A stretch of DNA of 64,000 nucleotides from Parvibaculum sp045863935 (GCF_045863935.1 NZ_BTVP01000013.1:1-64000); one strand, 5' to 3'. Shown: positions 1 to 8,683, counted from the first letter of the stretch. Notes: a model not told the origin generated them from the sequence alone. Numbers and translations: made by a program.

Positions 1-57
1 TGTTGATTTCCGTCCTTGCCCGGCCATTCTGCCTCACGAAGATTTCTTCGCGATCAA

Positions 58-95
58 ACGAAAAGCGGGACGGCCGTAAGTGGCCGTCCCGCCTG
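58..95 (-). terminator. Rho-independent terminator of rpsU
   Basis: An 11-bp perfect stem (65-75 with 82-92) around a 6-base loop. On the minus strand it is followed by TTTTCGTTT, about 105 bases past the rpsU stop codon. The first 57 bases of the window show nothing else. Confidence 0.75.
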
Positions 96-199
96 TCACT
101 TTAGGCAGTGTTTCAGGCTTGTTCTACTCAAAACCACCAGTTACCCGAACGGCTGGCCGGAAACCGGAGGCGCTTCAAATCTCGAAACCCGAAGAAGGA

Positions 200-421
200 T
201 TACTTCTTGACGGCGGCGACGCCCGATTCGCGCTGGGCGCGCTTGCGGGCGAGCTTGCGGGCGCGGCGGATCGCTTCGGCCTTTTCGCGGGCACGCTTCT
301 CGGAGGGCTTCTCGTAGAAGTTCCGGAGCTTCATTTCGCGGAACACGCCCTCACGCTGAAGCTTCTTCTTCAGAGCTTTCATGGCCTGGTCGACGTTGTT
401 ATCGCGAACGAGTACCTGCAC
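200..421 (-). CDS. rpsU: 30S ribosomal protein S21
   Basis: Small-subunit ribosomal protein that helps start translation. The product is about 73 residues, basic throughout, with the family's N-terminal block VLVRDNNVDQAMKALKKK and a Lys/Arg-rich C-terminal helix. The start chosen is GTG at 421, giving the usual alphaproteobacterial beginning MQVLVRDNN. AGGA lies 7 bases upstream of it. The reading frame is open further, to a TTG at 445, but that would add eight residues not typical of the family. It is a single-gene unit followed by a strong terminator. Confidence 0.95.
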   Translation of the reverse strand: MQVLVRDNNVDQAMKALKKKLQREGVFREMKLRNFYEKPSEKRAREKAEAIRRARKLARKRAQRESGVAAVKK

Positions 422-640
422 GGGCTGATCCTGCTTTCGATTCAATAAGTTAGTCGCGGGAACCGGCTTCCCGGACCCGCGAGAGCCGCTTATCTAGCAA
501 AGCTTGGACCCTTTGTCCACTCTTGGCCCCGGAAAAGCTGGCATTTTGAGGCTGTGCCTCATCCTCTGGCCCGCGTTCATTTTTCGCCTGCGGCGCTGGG
601 GCCGGTTGCCGCCATGCCCGGCCCGCCTCATATTCCCCTC

Positions 641-1237
641 ATGGCCATACGCAAGATCGCCCGCATGGGCCACCCGGTGCTCAAGGGGGTGGCAAAGCCC
701 GTTCCGGACCCCACAGCTCCGGAAGTGAAGGCGCTTGTCCGCGACATGATCGAGACCATGATCGATGCGAACGGGGCGGGGCTCGCCGCCCCACAGGTCT
801 ATGAGCCCTGGCGAATCGTCGTCTTCCAGGCGCCGCCCGAGCGTGCGCCGGAGGAGATCGACGAGGCGGAGGCATTCGACCACACGGCGCCTCTCACCGT
901 TCTCATCAATCCGGAAATCGAGATCCTGACGGAAGAGATGGAGAAGGGCTGGGAAGGCTGCCTCTCGGTGCCGGGCCTTCGCGGCGCGGTGCCGCGCTAC
1001 ACGGCGTTGTGCTACAGGGGCGTGTCGCTCACCGGCGAGCGGATCGAGCGCGTCGCGCGCGGCTTTCATGCCCGCGTCGTGCAGCATGAATGCGACCATC
1101 TCGACGGCATCCTCTATCCGCAGCGAATGGACGATCTCGGCGAACTCATCTTCGAGACAGAGGCGAGGGCCTGGGCGGCTGCGCATCAGTCCGCTCAAGA
1201 CGCGGAAGAAACAGACGAGGAGAAGGCGGATGCCTGA
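641..1237 (+). CDS. def: Peptide deformylase
   Basis: Metalloenzyme that removes the formyl group from the N-terminal methionine of new proteins. All three family motifs are visible: GAGLAAPQ near residue 45, EGCLS in the middle, and HECDH, which supplies the two metal-binding histidines and the catalytic Glu. The length (198 aa) is normal, with an acidic C-terminal tail. The ATG at 641 gives the usual MAIRKI start; an in-frame ATG at 614 is possible. The last codons overlap the start of the coq9-like gene by 8 bases, so the two are probably co-transcribed. It may be a second deformylase, since no fmt is next to it. Confidence 0.92.
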   Translation: MAIRKIARMGHPVLKGVAKPVPDPTAPEVKALVRDMIETMIDANGAGLAAPQVYEPWRIVVFQAPPERAPEEIDEAEAFDHTAPLTVLINPEIEILTEEMEKGWEGCLSVPGLRGAVPRYTALCYRGVSLTGERIERVARGFHARVVQHECDHLDGILYPQRMDDLGELIFETEARAWAAAHQSAQDAEETDEEKADA

Positions 1238-1937
1238 GAAATCCACAACGAAGAAGCGCCCCGGCCTCGGCGGCGGTTCGGGCAAGGCGAAACCGGACAG
1301 GCTCGATCTCGCGCGGATGAAAATTCTCGAGGCCGCGCTGCCGCATGTCGCCTTCGACGGCTGGACGCCGCGCCTCCTCGCCGATGCGGCGCAAGCGGCG
1401 GGCGTTCCCCATGGCGAGATGCGGCTTGCCTTTCCCTCGGGCGTGCTTGATCTCGTCGACTATTTTCTCGAAGACGGCGACCGCCGGATGGGAGAGGCGC
1501 TCGCGCGCGAGGATATCGGCGCGATGAAGGTCCGTGAACGGATCACGCTTGCCGTGCGCACGCGCATCGAGGTCGATCTCCATTCCCGCGAGGCGGTGCG
1601 CCGTGCGGTCACCATGCTGGCGCTGCCGACATCGGGCACGCTCGGGCCCCGGGCACTCTATCGCACGGTCGATGCGATCTGGCGCGCCGTTGGCGATACG
1701 TCGACCGATTTCAATTTCTATACAAAGCGCGCAACGCTGGCGGGCGTCTTCTCGTCGGTATCGCTGACCTGGTTCTCGGACGACAGTGAGAATTACGCGC
1801 GCACCTGGGCTTTTCTCGACCGTCGCATCGAGGATGTCATGCGCATCGAACGCGTGAAGGCGGGTGTGAAAGGCATCGCGGCGAAGCTGCCGGACCCCGT
1901 GTCTCTGCTCGGGCGGCTGCGCTACGGGCGCGGGTGA
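1230..1937 (+). CDS. COQ9 family protein
   Basis: Predicted lipid-binding accessory protein of ubiquinone synthesis, 235 residues. The N-terminal half (about residues 25-90) looks like a TetR-type helix-turn-helix fold, as known for COQ9. The C-terminal half carries the family features WRAVGDTSTDFNFYTKR and a tryptophan-containing segment near TWFSDDS. In COQ9 proteins this domain binds isoprenoid lipid and works with COQ7. It starts inside the def stop region (ATG at 1230). A pairing with deformylase is not functionally explained. A palindromic repeat follows the gene. Confidence 0.85.
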   Translation: MPEKSTTKKRPGLGGGSGKAKPDRLDLARMKILEAALPHVAFDGWTPRLLADAAQAAGVPHGEMRLAFPSGVLDLVDYFLEDGDRRMGEALAREDIGAMKVRERITLAVRTRIEVDLHSREAVRRAVTMLALPTSGTLGPRALYRTVDAIWRAVGDTSTDFNFYTKRATLAGVFSSVSLTWFSDDSENYARTWAFLDRRIEDVMRIERVKAGVKGIAAKLPDPVSLLGRLRYGRG

Positions 1938-1977
1938 GAGAAAAGTACGCGGTCCCGGATTTCCCCCCCCTCATTTC

Positions 1978-2064
1978 GTCATGGCCCGCTTTATGCGGGC
2001 CATCCACGTCTTGTCATGACCGATGGAGAAAGACGTGGATGACCCGGACAAGCCGGGTCATGAC
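1978..2064. repeat. Paired palindromic repeat (87 bp)
   Basis: Two 35-base arms, 1978-2012 and 2030-2064, in inverted orientation around a 17-base spacer. Each arm is itself a hairpin of the form GTCATGrCCCG-loop-CGGGyCAT, followed by CCACGTCTT. The arms differ mainly at stem positions. The design matches the repeats at 8952-9090 and 12885-13291, so it probably belongs to the same superfamily. Confidence 0.8.
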
Positions 2065-2103
2065 GTGAGTAGATAGGTGCGACGGTGAACTTGTTCTGTC
2101 TGC

Positions 2104-2724
2104 TCAGCCCGGCGTACCGAAGCCGACATCGATCCAGACCATCCGGGCGATCTCGCTCGCGAAATTCGGCCTGTCGGCCGTTCCGTCATAGCGCTCCGCA
2201 TTCTCCGGCGTATGCACGCTGACGATGCGGGGCGGCTTGCCCGCTGGGCCCTTCAGCGGCAGGTAGAGGCTCTGTACATGCGCGACGCGCCCGGAGGGAT
2301 AATGCGCGAGGTAGCGCACCTGCCAGCCGCAGGGACGCCAGGCGACCTCATGCATGTCGCGCGAGCACTGGCGGCGATAGGACGGATCGACGAAATCGAG
2401 GAGGTTCTTGCCCGTCGCGTCATATCCGAGCCGCTCGGCGATGGCCGTGCCGACCAAGCGGTGAGCGATGTCGTCGGGGGCGTTCACGTTGAAGATCGTT
2501 ATGTCGGCGAGCCAGCTTCGCACCGCCGCCGGATCGAAGTCCGACGCCGCCGGAATACCGCCCTCGCGCGGCAGGCTCAGCCAGTACTGGAACAGATCCG
2601 TGTGCAGGCGCGGGCCGAGAATCGGCGCGGTTGCCGCTTCGCCGGCGCTCGGCGGCAGCTCCGCCATGAAGCGCTGTGTTTCGTCCGCAGCTTCATCTGC
2701 CAGCACGCCAACGGCGCGGTCCAT
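2104..2724 (-). CDS. PAS domain-containing protein (PAS_5 type)
   Basis: 206-residue soluble protein. From about residue 40 to 175 it matches the single-domain PAS_5 family, common in alphaproteobacteria. The pattern is a YW...LP segment, then DPAAVRSWLADI, then RLVGTAIAERLGYDATGKNL. No kinase, GGDEF or DNA-binding domain is attached, so it is a stand-alone sensor or adaptor of unknown partner and ligand. The ATG at 2724 is followed by a 40-residue low-complexity N-terminus. It stands alone between the palindromic repeat and purK and is convergent with coq9. Confidence 0.75.
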   Translation of the reverse strand: MDRAVGVLADEAADETQRFMAELPPSAGEAATAPILGPRLHTDLFQYWLSLPREGGIPAASDFDPAAVRSWLADITIFNVNAPDDIAHRLVGTAIAERLGYDATGKNLLDFVDPSYRRQCSRDMHEVAWRPCGWQVRYLAHYPSGRVAHVQSLYLPLKGPAGKPPRIVSVHTPENAERYDGTADRPNFASEIARMVWIDVGFGTPG

Positions 2725-2813
2725 TGGACCCCTTCCTTTCCCAGGCCGGTGCGGCTTTGCCGCGCCCCGCGTGGAATTCGCGTTTTCCCGCCGTCTACAG
2801 TGGAAGCTTGACG

Positions 2814-3932
2814 TTAAGAAGGGGTAACCGGCGGGCGTTTTCCGAGCGGGTATAGCCGCGTTACATGGCCCATCTTGCGGCCGGGGCGTGCTTCCCGCTT
2901 GCCGTAGAGATGGATGGCCGTGTCCGGTTCCGCGGCGAGCCTTTCCCAGCCGTCCACCTCGTCGCCGATGAGGTTCGTCATCACGGCGTCCGAATGGCGG
3001 CGCGGGTTCGCGAGCGGCCAGCCGCAGACGGCGCGCATATGCTGTTCGAACTGGCTCACCGCGCAGGCGTCCATCGTCCAGTGGCCGGAATTGTGAACGC
3101 GCGGCGCGATCTCGTTGACGAGGAGGCGGCGCTTGTTGCCCGCCTCCGGCAGCAGGAACATCTCCACGCCCATCACGCCCACATAGTCGAGTTCGTTCGC
3201 GATGCGCGCGGCGATGGCGCAGGCTTCGTCCGCGAGCGCGGGCGTCAGCGCGGCGGGTGCGAGCGTGCGGTCGAGGATGTGGTTCTTGTGGATGTTCTCG
3301 ACGGGGTCGTAGGCCGCCGTCTCGCCATCTGCCCCGCGCGCGACGACAACGGAAATCTCGCGCTCGAAAGCAACGAAGCCTTCGAGGATCGCGGGCTGGC
3401 GGCCGATCTCGCCATAAGCCGCGAGCGCGTCGCCGGGCGCGGCAATCTTCGCCTGGCCCTTGCCGTCATAGCCGAAGCGCCGCGTCTTCAGCACGCTCGG
3501 TGTGCCGATCTTCGCCACCGCTTCGTTCAGGCTCGCCTCGTCCGCGACATCGGCGAAAGGCGCCGTCAGGATGCCGTGGGAGGTGAGGAAGCTCTTCTCG
3601 ACATGCCGGTCCTGCGCGGTCGCAAGCGCGCGTGCGCCCGGCCGCACGATGCCGTGCTCGGAGAGAATGCGCGCCGTCTCCGCCGGCACATTCTCGAATT
3701 CGTAGGTGACAGCATCGACGCTTTCGGCGAAGCTGGCGAGCGCCGCCTCGTCCTCATAGGCCGCGCGGGTGACATGCGCGGCGACTTCGGCGGCAGGCAC
3801 GTCGTCGTCGGGACAATAGATGTGCGCGTGCAGGCCCATCTCCGCGGCGGCGCTTGCCAGCATCCGGCCAAGCTGCCCGCCGCCCAAAATCCCGATCGTG
3901 CCGCCGGGGGGTATGACGCCGTTCTTAGCCAC
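2814..3932 (-). CDS. purK: 5-(carboxyamino)imidazole ribonucleotide synthase
   Basis: ATP-grasp enzyme that carboxylates AIR to N5-CAIR in purine synthesis. The N-terminus shows the dinucleotide-like loop GILGGGQLGRM. The central ATP-grasp domain includes KTRRFGYDGKGQ, and the Mg/ATP site includes EIAPRVHNSGHWT. I chose the GTG at 3932 (372 aa, normal length) because GGAG lies 10 bases before it and homology begins there. The open frame continues upstream to 4082, but that part reads through a palindromic repeat and is not credible as protein. purE lies upstream on the same strand. Confidence 0.93.
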   Translation of the reverse strand: MAKNGVIPPGGTIGILGGGQLGRMLASAAAEMGLHAHIYCPDDDVPAAEVAAHVTRAAYEDEAALASFAESVDAVTYEFENVPAETARILSEHGIVRPGARALATAQDRHVEKSFLTSHGILTAPFADVADEASLNEAVAKIGTPSVLKTRRFGYDGKGQAKIAAPGDALAAYGEIGRQPAILEGFVAFEREISVVVARGADGETAAYDPVENIHKNHILDRTLAPAALTPALADEACAIAARIANELDYVGVMGVEMFLLPEAGNKRRLLVNEIAPRVHNSGHWTMDACAVSQFEQHMRAVCGWPLANPRRHSDAVMTNLIGDEVDGWERLAAEPDTAIHLYGKREARPGRKMGHVTRLYPLGKRPPVTPS

Positions 3933-3965
3933 CGCAAACTTGCTCCGTACGGGAAACAAAAATAA

Positions 3966-4111
3966 CCACCCTCCCCTCGGGGAGGGTCGAAAAATCAGTG
4001 CGCAGCAAATGATTTTTCGGGGCGGGGGGCGTGGGCACGAACCTGACCCCGCCCCGAAATTTGTCTCGCTGACGCGAACCAAATTTCGACCCTCCCCGAA
4101 GGGGAGGGTGG
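3966..4111. repeat. Palindromic repeat element between purE and purK (146 bp)
   Basis: Two imperfect inverted arms of about 63 bases. The outer ends are CCACCCTCCCC and GGGGAGGGTGG, and the inner ends GGGGCGGGG and CCCCGCCCC. Each arm also folds on itself. It fills most of the 213-base gap between purE and purK. It looks like a MITE or intergenic palindromic unit and differs in sequence from the GTCAT-type repeats. Confidence 0.8.
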
Positions 4112-4145
4112 AATGGGGAGCATGTCATGTGTCGCACCGCCGCCA

Positions 4146-4685
4146 CTACCTCTCCTGCGGCTTGTCGCCCACAGCGTCCGTCTGCTTCGCGCGGTAAGCG
4201 TCGAGCCGCTTTGCCAGCGCCTCGTCCGACAGCGCCAGCACGGCGGCGGCGAGCAGCCCGGCATTCTTCGCGCCCGCCTCGCCGATGGCGAGCGTGCCGA
4301 CGGGAATGCCGCCCGGCATCTGCACGATGGAGAGAAGGCTGTCCTGGCCCGACAGCGCCTTCGACTGCACGGGCACGCCGAACACGGGCAAAGGCGTCAG
4401 CGAGGCCGTCATGCCCGGCAGATGCGCCGCGCCGCCCGCGCCCGCGACGATGACCTTGAGGCCGCGCGCCTTCGCCGTCTTTGCATAGTCGACCATGCGT
4501 TCGGGTGTTCTGTGCGCGGAAACGATGCGCGCCTCGTAAGCCACGCCCAGCGCGTCCAGCGCGTCCGCCGCGTGGCGCATGGTCGGCCAGTCGGACTGGC
4601 TCCCCATGATGATGCCGACCAGCGGCTTCCTTGCGGATTTTGCAGGCGCTTTCGCCTGCTTCGCGCCCGTTTTCTTCGCAGCCAT
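4146..4685 (-). CDS. purE: 5-(carboxyamino)imidazole ribonucleotide mutase
   Basis: Converts N5-CAIR to CAIR, the step after PurK. The family core is clear: GIIMGSQSDWPTM near residue 24, SAHRTPERM in the active site, and AGAGGAAHLPGM. The 179 residues include an extra 20-residue Lys/Ala-rich N-terminal tail, common in this class. GGAG is 4 bases before the ATG. It is the upstream member of a purE-purK pair on the minus strand. The pair is interrupted by a 146-bp palindromic element, which could influence message stability or purK level. Confidence 0.95.
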   Translation of the reverse strand: MAAKKTGAKQAKAPAKSARKPLVGIIMGSQSDWPTMRHAADALDALGVAYEARIVSAHRTPERMVDYAKTAKARGLKVIVAGAGGAAHLPGMTASLTPLPVFGVPVQSKALSGQDSLLSIVQMPGGIPVGTLAIGEAGAKNAGLLAAAVLALSDEALAKRLDAYRAKQTDAVGDKPQER

Positions 4686-4824
4686 CCGTCTCCGCGCCTC
4701 GCGGTCTGGCGGGGTTTCTGGACCCCCGCCGGTTTCGGAAAGCGAGGGAGTATAGGCATGGAGGCCGAGTTGGCAAGGAGCGCAGAAAGGCCGCGGAAAG
4801 CCTCGACTTTGCCTCCTCAGCCCC

Positions 4825-6714
4825 TCACGGCTCCACGATATTGAAGTTCGGCTTCGGGGCCTCGATCAGTCCCGTGAGCGCCTCGTACAGCGCGGCGTCG
4901 CCGTCCACCTCGATGGCGCCCTTCTCGATGAAGTCCGCCACCGGGAAGCCCGCCAGCAGCGTCAGCAGCAGCTCCATCCGCGTCATCGTCACCGTCGCGC
5001 CCGCTTTCGTATCCTCGATGCCTTCCTCGTGGATCAGCACGCCGTTCGCCACCGTGACGAGGTGCTTCTCGTCGCGATCGGTGAGGCGGATGTTGACCAT
5101 GAAGTTCAGGCCCTCGGCTTTCGCCGGGTTCACGCGCACGGCCGCCACGTCGAGCAGCATCGGCGTCGTGGTCGCGGAGAGAACGTCTGCATTGGCCGCC
5201 ACGGGGGCAAGGTTCGCGACGCCTTCCGTCAGTTCCTGCGCGCCGGTGAGGTAGATATTGCGCCAGGTGCCCGCTTCCGCTTCGTAGCCGAGCTGCGTGT
5301 AGACCGCGGCGAGCTGTTCGCGCGCCTCGCGGTCGGAGGCGTCGTTGAAGACGGCATGGTTCAGAAGCGTCGCCGCCCAGCGAAGCTCGCCCGCCGTCGC
5401 GGCATCGGCGGCGCGCGCCTTCACCGCCTGCTGTCCGCCCATGGCTTCCACATAGCGTTTGGCGGCGGGCTCGGGCGGCAGCGGGTTCAGGTTCGCGGGG
5501 TTTGCGTCGTACCAGCCGATATAGCGCTGATAGATCGCCTTCGAATTGTGGCTCGTCGTGCCGTAATAGCCGCGATTGTACCACTGCTTCGCCAGCACAT
5601 CCGGCAGCTTCAGCACTTCCGCGATCTCCGCCGCCACAAGCCCGGTATTCATCAGGCGGATCGTCTGGTCGTGCAGGAATTTGTAGGCGTCGCGGTGGTT
5701 CGCGAGAAAGGTCACGATCTCTTCGGTGCCGAAGCGGGGAATGCCATGCGCGGCGAACATCACGTCGCTTTCGCCCGCGAACAGGCGGATCGACTCGGTG
5801 AGGTAGTCCGCCCATGCCTTCGCATCGCGCACCAGCGCGCCGCGCGCGGGCAGCAGGTTGTGCATGCACAGGTTCGCATTCTCCGCCATGAACACCGCGC
5901 GGTGGTCCGGCAGGAAGAAGTTCATCTCGGCGGGTGCTTCCGTGCCCGGCGTGATCTGGAAGACCATGCGCACATTGCCCACGGTCAGTTCCTGCCCCGT
6001 ATGCGTGATGTCGATGGTCGGCGCGATCAGTGAGGGCGTGCCCATGGACGGCTTCGGTCCGAGGCCCGACGTCGCCTCTCCGCAGCAGCCATGCTTCAGC
6101 GTCAGGCCGAACTGGTAGCGCGCGCGGCGCAGCATCGCGGGCCCCGCGATGATGTTTTCCGACACCGCCTCCTTCAGGAAGCCCGCGGGTGCGATGATCG
6201 AGACCTTGCCGGCCGCCACGTCGGCCGCGTTGGTCACGCCGCCCACGCCTGCATAATGGTCGGCATGGGAGTGCGAATAGATGACGGAGATGACGGGCTT
6301 GTGACCGAGGTTCTCGCTCACGAGCTCATAGGCCGCGCGCGCCGCCTCCACGCTCGTCAGCGGGTCGACCACGATCCAGCCGTCGCCTGCGTCGATGAAG
6401 GTCACGGTCGATACGCAGAAGCCGCGCACCTGGTAGATGCCGTCCATCACCTTGAAGAGCCCGTGCTTGGTCAGGATCTTCGCCTGGCGGCGCAGGCTCG
6501 GGTTCACGGTCTCGCCGGTCCTGTCGTCCTCGAGATAGTCATAGGCCGTCAGGTCGAAGGCCGGGCCGTCGCCCGTATCGCGCGGGATCACCGGGTCTTT
6601 CCGCGTCGCGATGAAGCCGCGCTCGGCAAACTCGAAATCGCGGCGGTCGTCCGCGGCGACGAGCTGGCGGACTTCTTCAAGGGCTTTGCTGGCAGCGGAC
6701 TGTTGCGCGGACAT
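4825..6714 (-). CDS. Linear alkylsulfatase, SdsA/BDS1 family (metallo-beta-lactamase fold)
   Basis: 629-residue enzyme expected to hydrolyse primary alkyl sulfates such as dodecyl sulfate to alcohol and sulfate. The zinc site is visible: HSHADHYAG near residue 150, two glutamates in PAEMNFFLP and AENANL, and a later His in AAHGIPRFG. The C-terminal part holds the dimerisation and sterol-carrier-like domains typical of SdsA. I see no signal peptide in the first 40 residues, unlike secreted SdsA1, so it may act in the cytoplasm. A strong Shine-Dalgarno (GGGAGG) precedes the ATG. It stands alone, without a neighbouring regulator or alcohol dehydrogenase. Confidence 0.88.
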   Translation of the reverse strand: MSAQQSAASKALEEVRQLVAADDRRDFEFAERGFIATRKDPVIPRDTGDGPAFDLTAYDYLEDDRTGETVNPSLRRQAKILTKHGLFKVMDGIYQVRGFCVSTVTFIDAGDGWIVVDPLTSVEAARAAYELVSENLGHKPVISVIYSHSHADHYAGVGGVTNAADVAAGKVSIIAPAGFLKEAVSENIIAGPAMLRRARYQFGLTLKHGCCGEATSGLGPKPSMGTPSLIAPTIDITHTGQELTVGNVRMVFQITPGTEAPAEMNFFLPDHRAVFMAENANLCMHNLLPARGALVRDAKAWADYLTESIRLFAGESDVMFAAHGIPRFGTEEIVTFLANHRDAYKFLHDQTIRLMNTGLVAAEIAEVLKLPDVLAKQWYNRGYYGTTSHNSKAIYQRYIGWYDANPANLNPLPPEPAAKRYVEAMGGQQAVKARAADAATAGELRWAATLLNHAVFNDASDREAREQLAAVYTQLGYEAEAGTWRNIYLTGAQELTEGVANLAPVAANADVLSATTTPMLLDVAAVRVNPAKAEGLNFMVNIRLTDRDEKHLVTVANGVLIHEEGIEDTKAGATVTMTRMELLLTLLAGFPVADFIEKGAIEVDGDAALYEALTGLIEAPKPNFNIVEP

Positions 6715-6875
6715 GGGCTTCCTCCCGTTGGGTTTGACGGGAAGCTAGCCGGGCTCTTCCCGGTCAATTGTTACATTGGTTACATTCATGGATATGCCCG
6801 GCATGGCGCTTCCGCCCGAAGAGTGGCATTTTGGGTCCCGTGAATCGGAGCCAGAAAGGCGACAGGAAGAGCCTC

Positions 6876-7595
6876 ATGAAGATCGGTGACGGCAAACCGG
6901 TGGGCGGCGTTTCCCGGCTCTCCCCGCGCGAACGCGTGAGGGTGCGGGATGGTGCTGCCTCCTCCGGCAGTGCCGCCGTCAGCGACAGCGCCAGCATCAT
7001 GGGTATCCCCGAAGCCGAGCTCACGCCGCGCGTGCGCGATGCGCTGATGGAACTCATGGGCGAGGTGGACAGTTTGCGCCGCGAGGTGTCGGGCCTGCGC
7101 GAGCGGCTGCGCGAGAGCGAGCAGCTTGCCGACCGCGATCCCCTGATCCCCGTGCTCAACCGCCGGGCTTTCGTGCGCGAACTCAGCCGCGTCATCGCCT
7201 ATGGCCGCCGCTACGGCGACCCGGCGGGGCTCGTCTATTTCGATATCGACAATTTCAAGCAGGTAAACGACGCGCATGGCCATGCCGCGGGCGATGCCGC
7301 GCTTCACCATCTTGCGAAACTCGTGCTCGGCCATGTGCGCGAGACGGATATCGTGGGGCGGCTCGGCGGGGACGAACTCGGCCTCATCCTTGTACGGACG
7401 GACGAGGTGGCGGCGCAGGCGAAGGCGTCTTCTCTGTCCGACCTCGTTGCCCGCCAGCCGCTGCGCTACGGGGGCAGCGAAATTCGCCTGTCGATCTCCG
7501 TCGGCGCCGTCGCCTTCACCGGCGATGACGGGCCCGACGATGCGCTCGCCCGCGCCGACCGCGCCATGTACGAGGCCAAGCGCAAGGGCGAGTGA
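6876..7595 (+). CDS. GGDEF domain protein (putative diguanylate cyclase)
   Basis: A C-terminal GGDEF domain (about residues 85-235) with FDIDNFKQVNDAHGHAAGD, a short coiled coil at about 55-85, and a Ser/Ala-rich N-terminus. The signature reads RLGGDEL, with Leu in place of the usual Phe; activity is therefore likely but not certain. Family members make cyclic di-GMP from two GTP. I chose the ATG at 6876 (AGGAAGAG just upstream). An in-frame ATG at 6999 would remove a stretch reading SPRERVRVR that looks like repeat-derived sequence. It is convergent with the next genes, which lie on the minus strand. Confidence 0.85.
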   Translation: MKIGDGKPVGGVSRLSPRERVRVRDGAASSGSAAVSDSASIMGIPEAELTPRVRDALMELMGEVDSLRREVSGLRERLRESEQLADRDPLIPVLNRRAFVRELSRVIAYGRRYGDPAGLVYFDIDNFKQVNDAHGHAAGDAALHHLAKLVLGHVRETDIVGRLGGDELGLILVRTDEVAAQAKASSLSDLVARQPLRYGGSEIRLSISVGAVAFTGDDGPDDALARADRAMYEAKRKGE

Positions 7596-7597
7596 GG

Positions 7598-7804
7598 TCA
7601 GGCAATGATATCCGGCAGCAGGATGTCCTCGATTTCCTGGATGCGGTCGCGGAGCTGCAGTTTCTTTTTCTTCAGCCGCTTGATCTGGAGATGGTCCGGC
7701 AGGGGCAGCGCCCCGAGCGCGTAGATCGCGTCGTCGAGGTCACGATGCTCTTCCTTGAGCCCCGCGAGTGTTTGGCGAAGCTCCTGTTCTTCCTGTTCGG
7801 TCAT
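7598..7804 (-). CDS. YdcH family protein (DUF465)
   Basis: Small (68 aa) charged, fully helical protein of the DUF465/YdcH family, function unknown. The sequence KRLKKKKLQLRDRIQEIE shows the conserved C-terminal block and a coiled-coil pattern. I chose the ATG at 7804, giving MTEQEEQELR; the frame stays open to 7843. It lies just downstream of ubiX on the same strand and is probably co-transcribed. A second YdcH-type gene lies on the other side of ubiX (8684-8857, plus strand). Confidence 0.8.
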   Translation of the reverse strand: MTEQEEQELRQTLAGLKEEHRDLDDAIYALGALPLPDHLQIKRLKKKKLQLRDRIQEIEDILLPDIIA

Positions 7805-7891
7805 CTTGTGTCCGGTAAGGCGGGGCACCGCCGCAGGCGCCAAGGCAAAGGTTTTAGCGCGGTGGCCGCGCGACCGGCAAGCGGGAAGCGT

Positions 7892-8572
7892 TCAGGCCTT
7901 TGGTTTGCCGCCGGGGCGCTTTCCGGCGCCGGAGGGTTTGACCGGGCTGCGGCGGCCCTCCTTCAGGTCCTCGCCCCAGCGCTTCGTCGGGCCGAGGTCG
8001 AGGTCGAAGAGGTCGAGTGCGCGCGCCGCCGTCTGCGTCACGAGTTCGTCGATGCTTGCGGGCTTCGCATAGAGGCCGGGCACGGGCGGGGCGATCACCG
8101 CGCCCATTTCGGAAAGCTGCGTCATTGTGCGCAGATGGCCCGTGTGAAGCGGCGTCTCGCGCACCATCAGCACGAGGCGGCGGCGCTCCTTCAGCACCAC
8201 ATCGGCCGCCCGCGTCAGCAGCGAGGCGGTCACGCCCGTCGCGATTTCCGACATGGTGCGGATGGAGCAGGGCGCGACGATCATGCCCATCGTCTTGAAG
8301 GAGCCGCTTGCGATCCCCGCGCCGATGTCGTCCACCCGGTAGCGCGTATGGGCAAGCTTTTCGACATCCTTCGCCTTCAGCCCCGTCTCGTAGCCGAGCG
8401 TCATCTCGGCCGCCCTGGTGATGACGAGATGCGTCTCGACGCCCGCTTCCTTCAGGAGCTCCAGTACGCGCACGCCATAGGCGACGCCCGACGCGCCGGA
8501 GATTCCGACGATCAGGCGGGGCGCGGTCCCGCCGCGGGACTTCCGGAAACTGTTGCCGGGGGTTCTGGTCAT
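7892..8572 (-). CDS. ubiX: Flavin prenyltransferase UbiX
   Basis: Makes prenylated FMN, the cofactor of UbiD-type decarboxylases, used in ubiquinone synthesis. The flavin-binding loop GISGASGVAYGVRVLELL near residue 22, the segment APCSIRTMSEIA, and RRLVLMVRETPLH are all family hallmarks. Its 226 residues include a Lys/Pro-rich C-terminal tail beyond the usual end. No ubiD is in the window. It fits functionally with the COQ9-type gene at 1230 but is not linked to it. Confidence 0.93.
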   Translation of the reverse strand: MTRTPGNSFRKSRGGTAPRLIVGISGASGVAYGVRVLELLKEAGVETHLVITRAAEMTLGYETGLKAKDVEKLAHTRYRVDDIGAGIASGSFKTMGMIVAPCSIRTMSEIATGVTASLLTRAADVVLKERRRLVLMVRETPLHTGHLRTMTQLSEMGAVIAPPVPGLYAKPASIDELVTQTAARALDLFDLDLGPTKRWGEDLKEGRRSPVKPSGAGKRPGGKPKA

Positions 8573-8683
8573 AATGCCAAAGACTTACACGGAACTGGCG
8601 ATTTTTGCGAGAGGACGTTCGACACGGACCCGAAAAGGAGTCACAATTTTGTCGTCTCTGGCTTAACGAAAGGACGGAATGAG

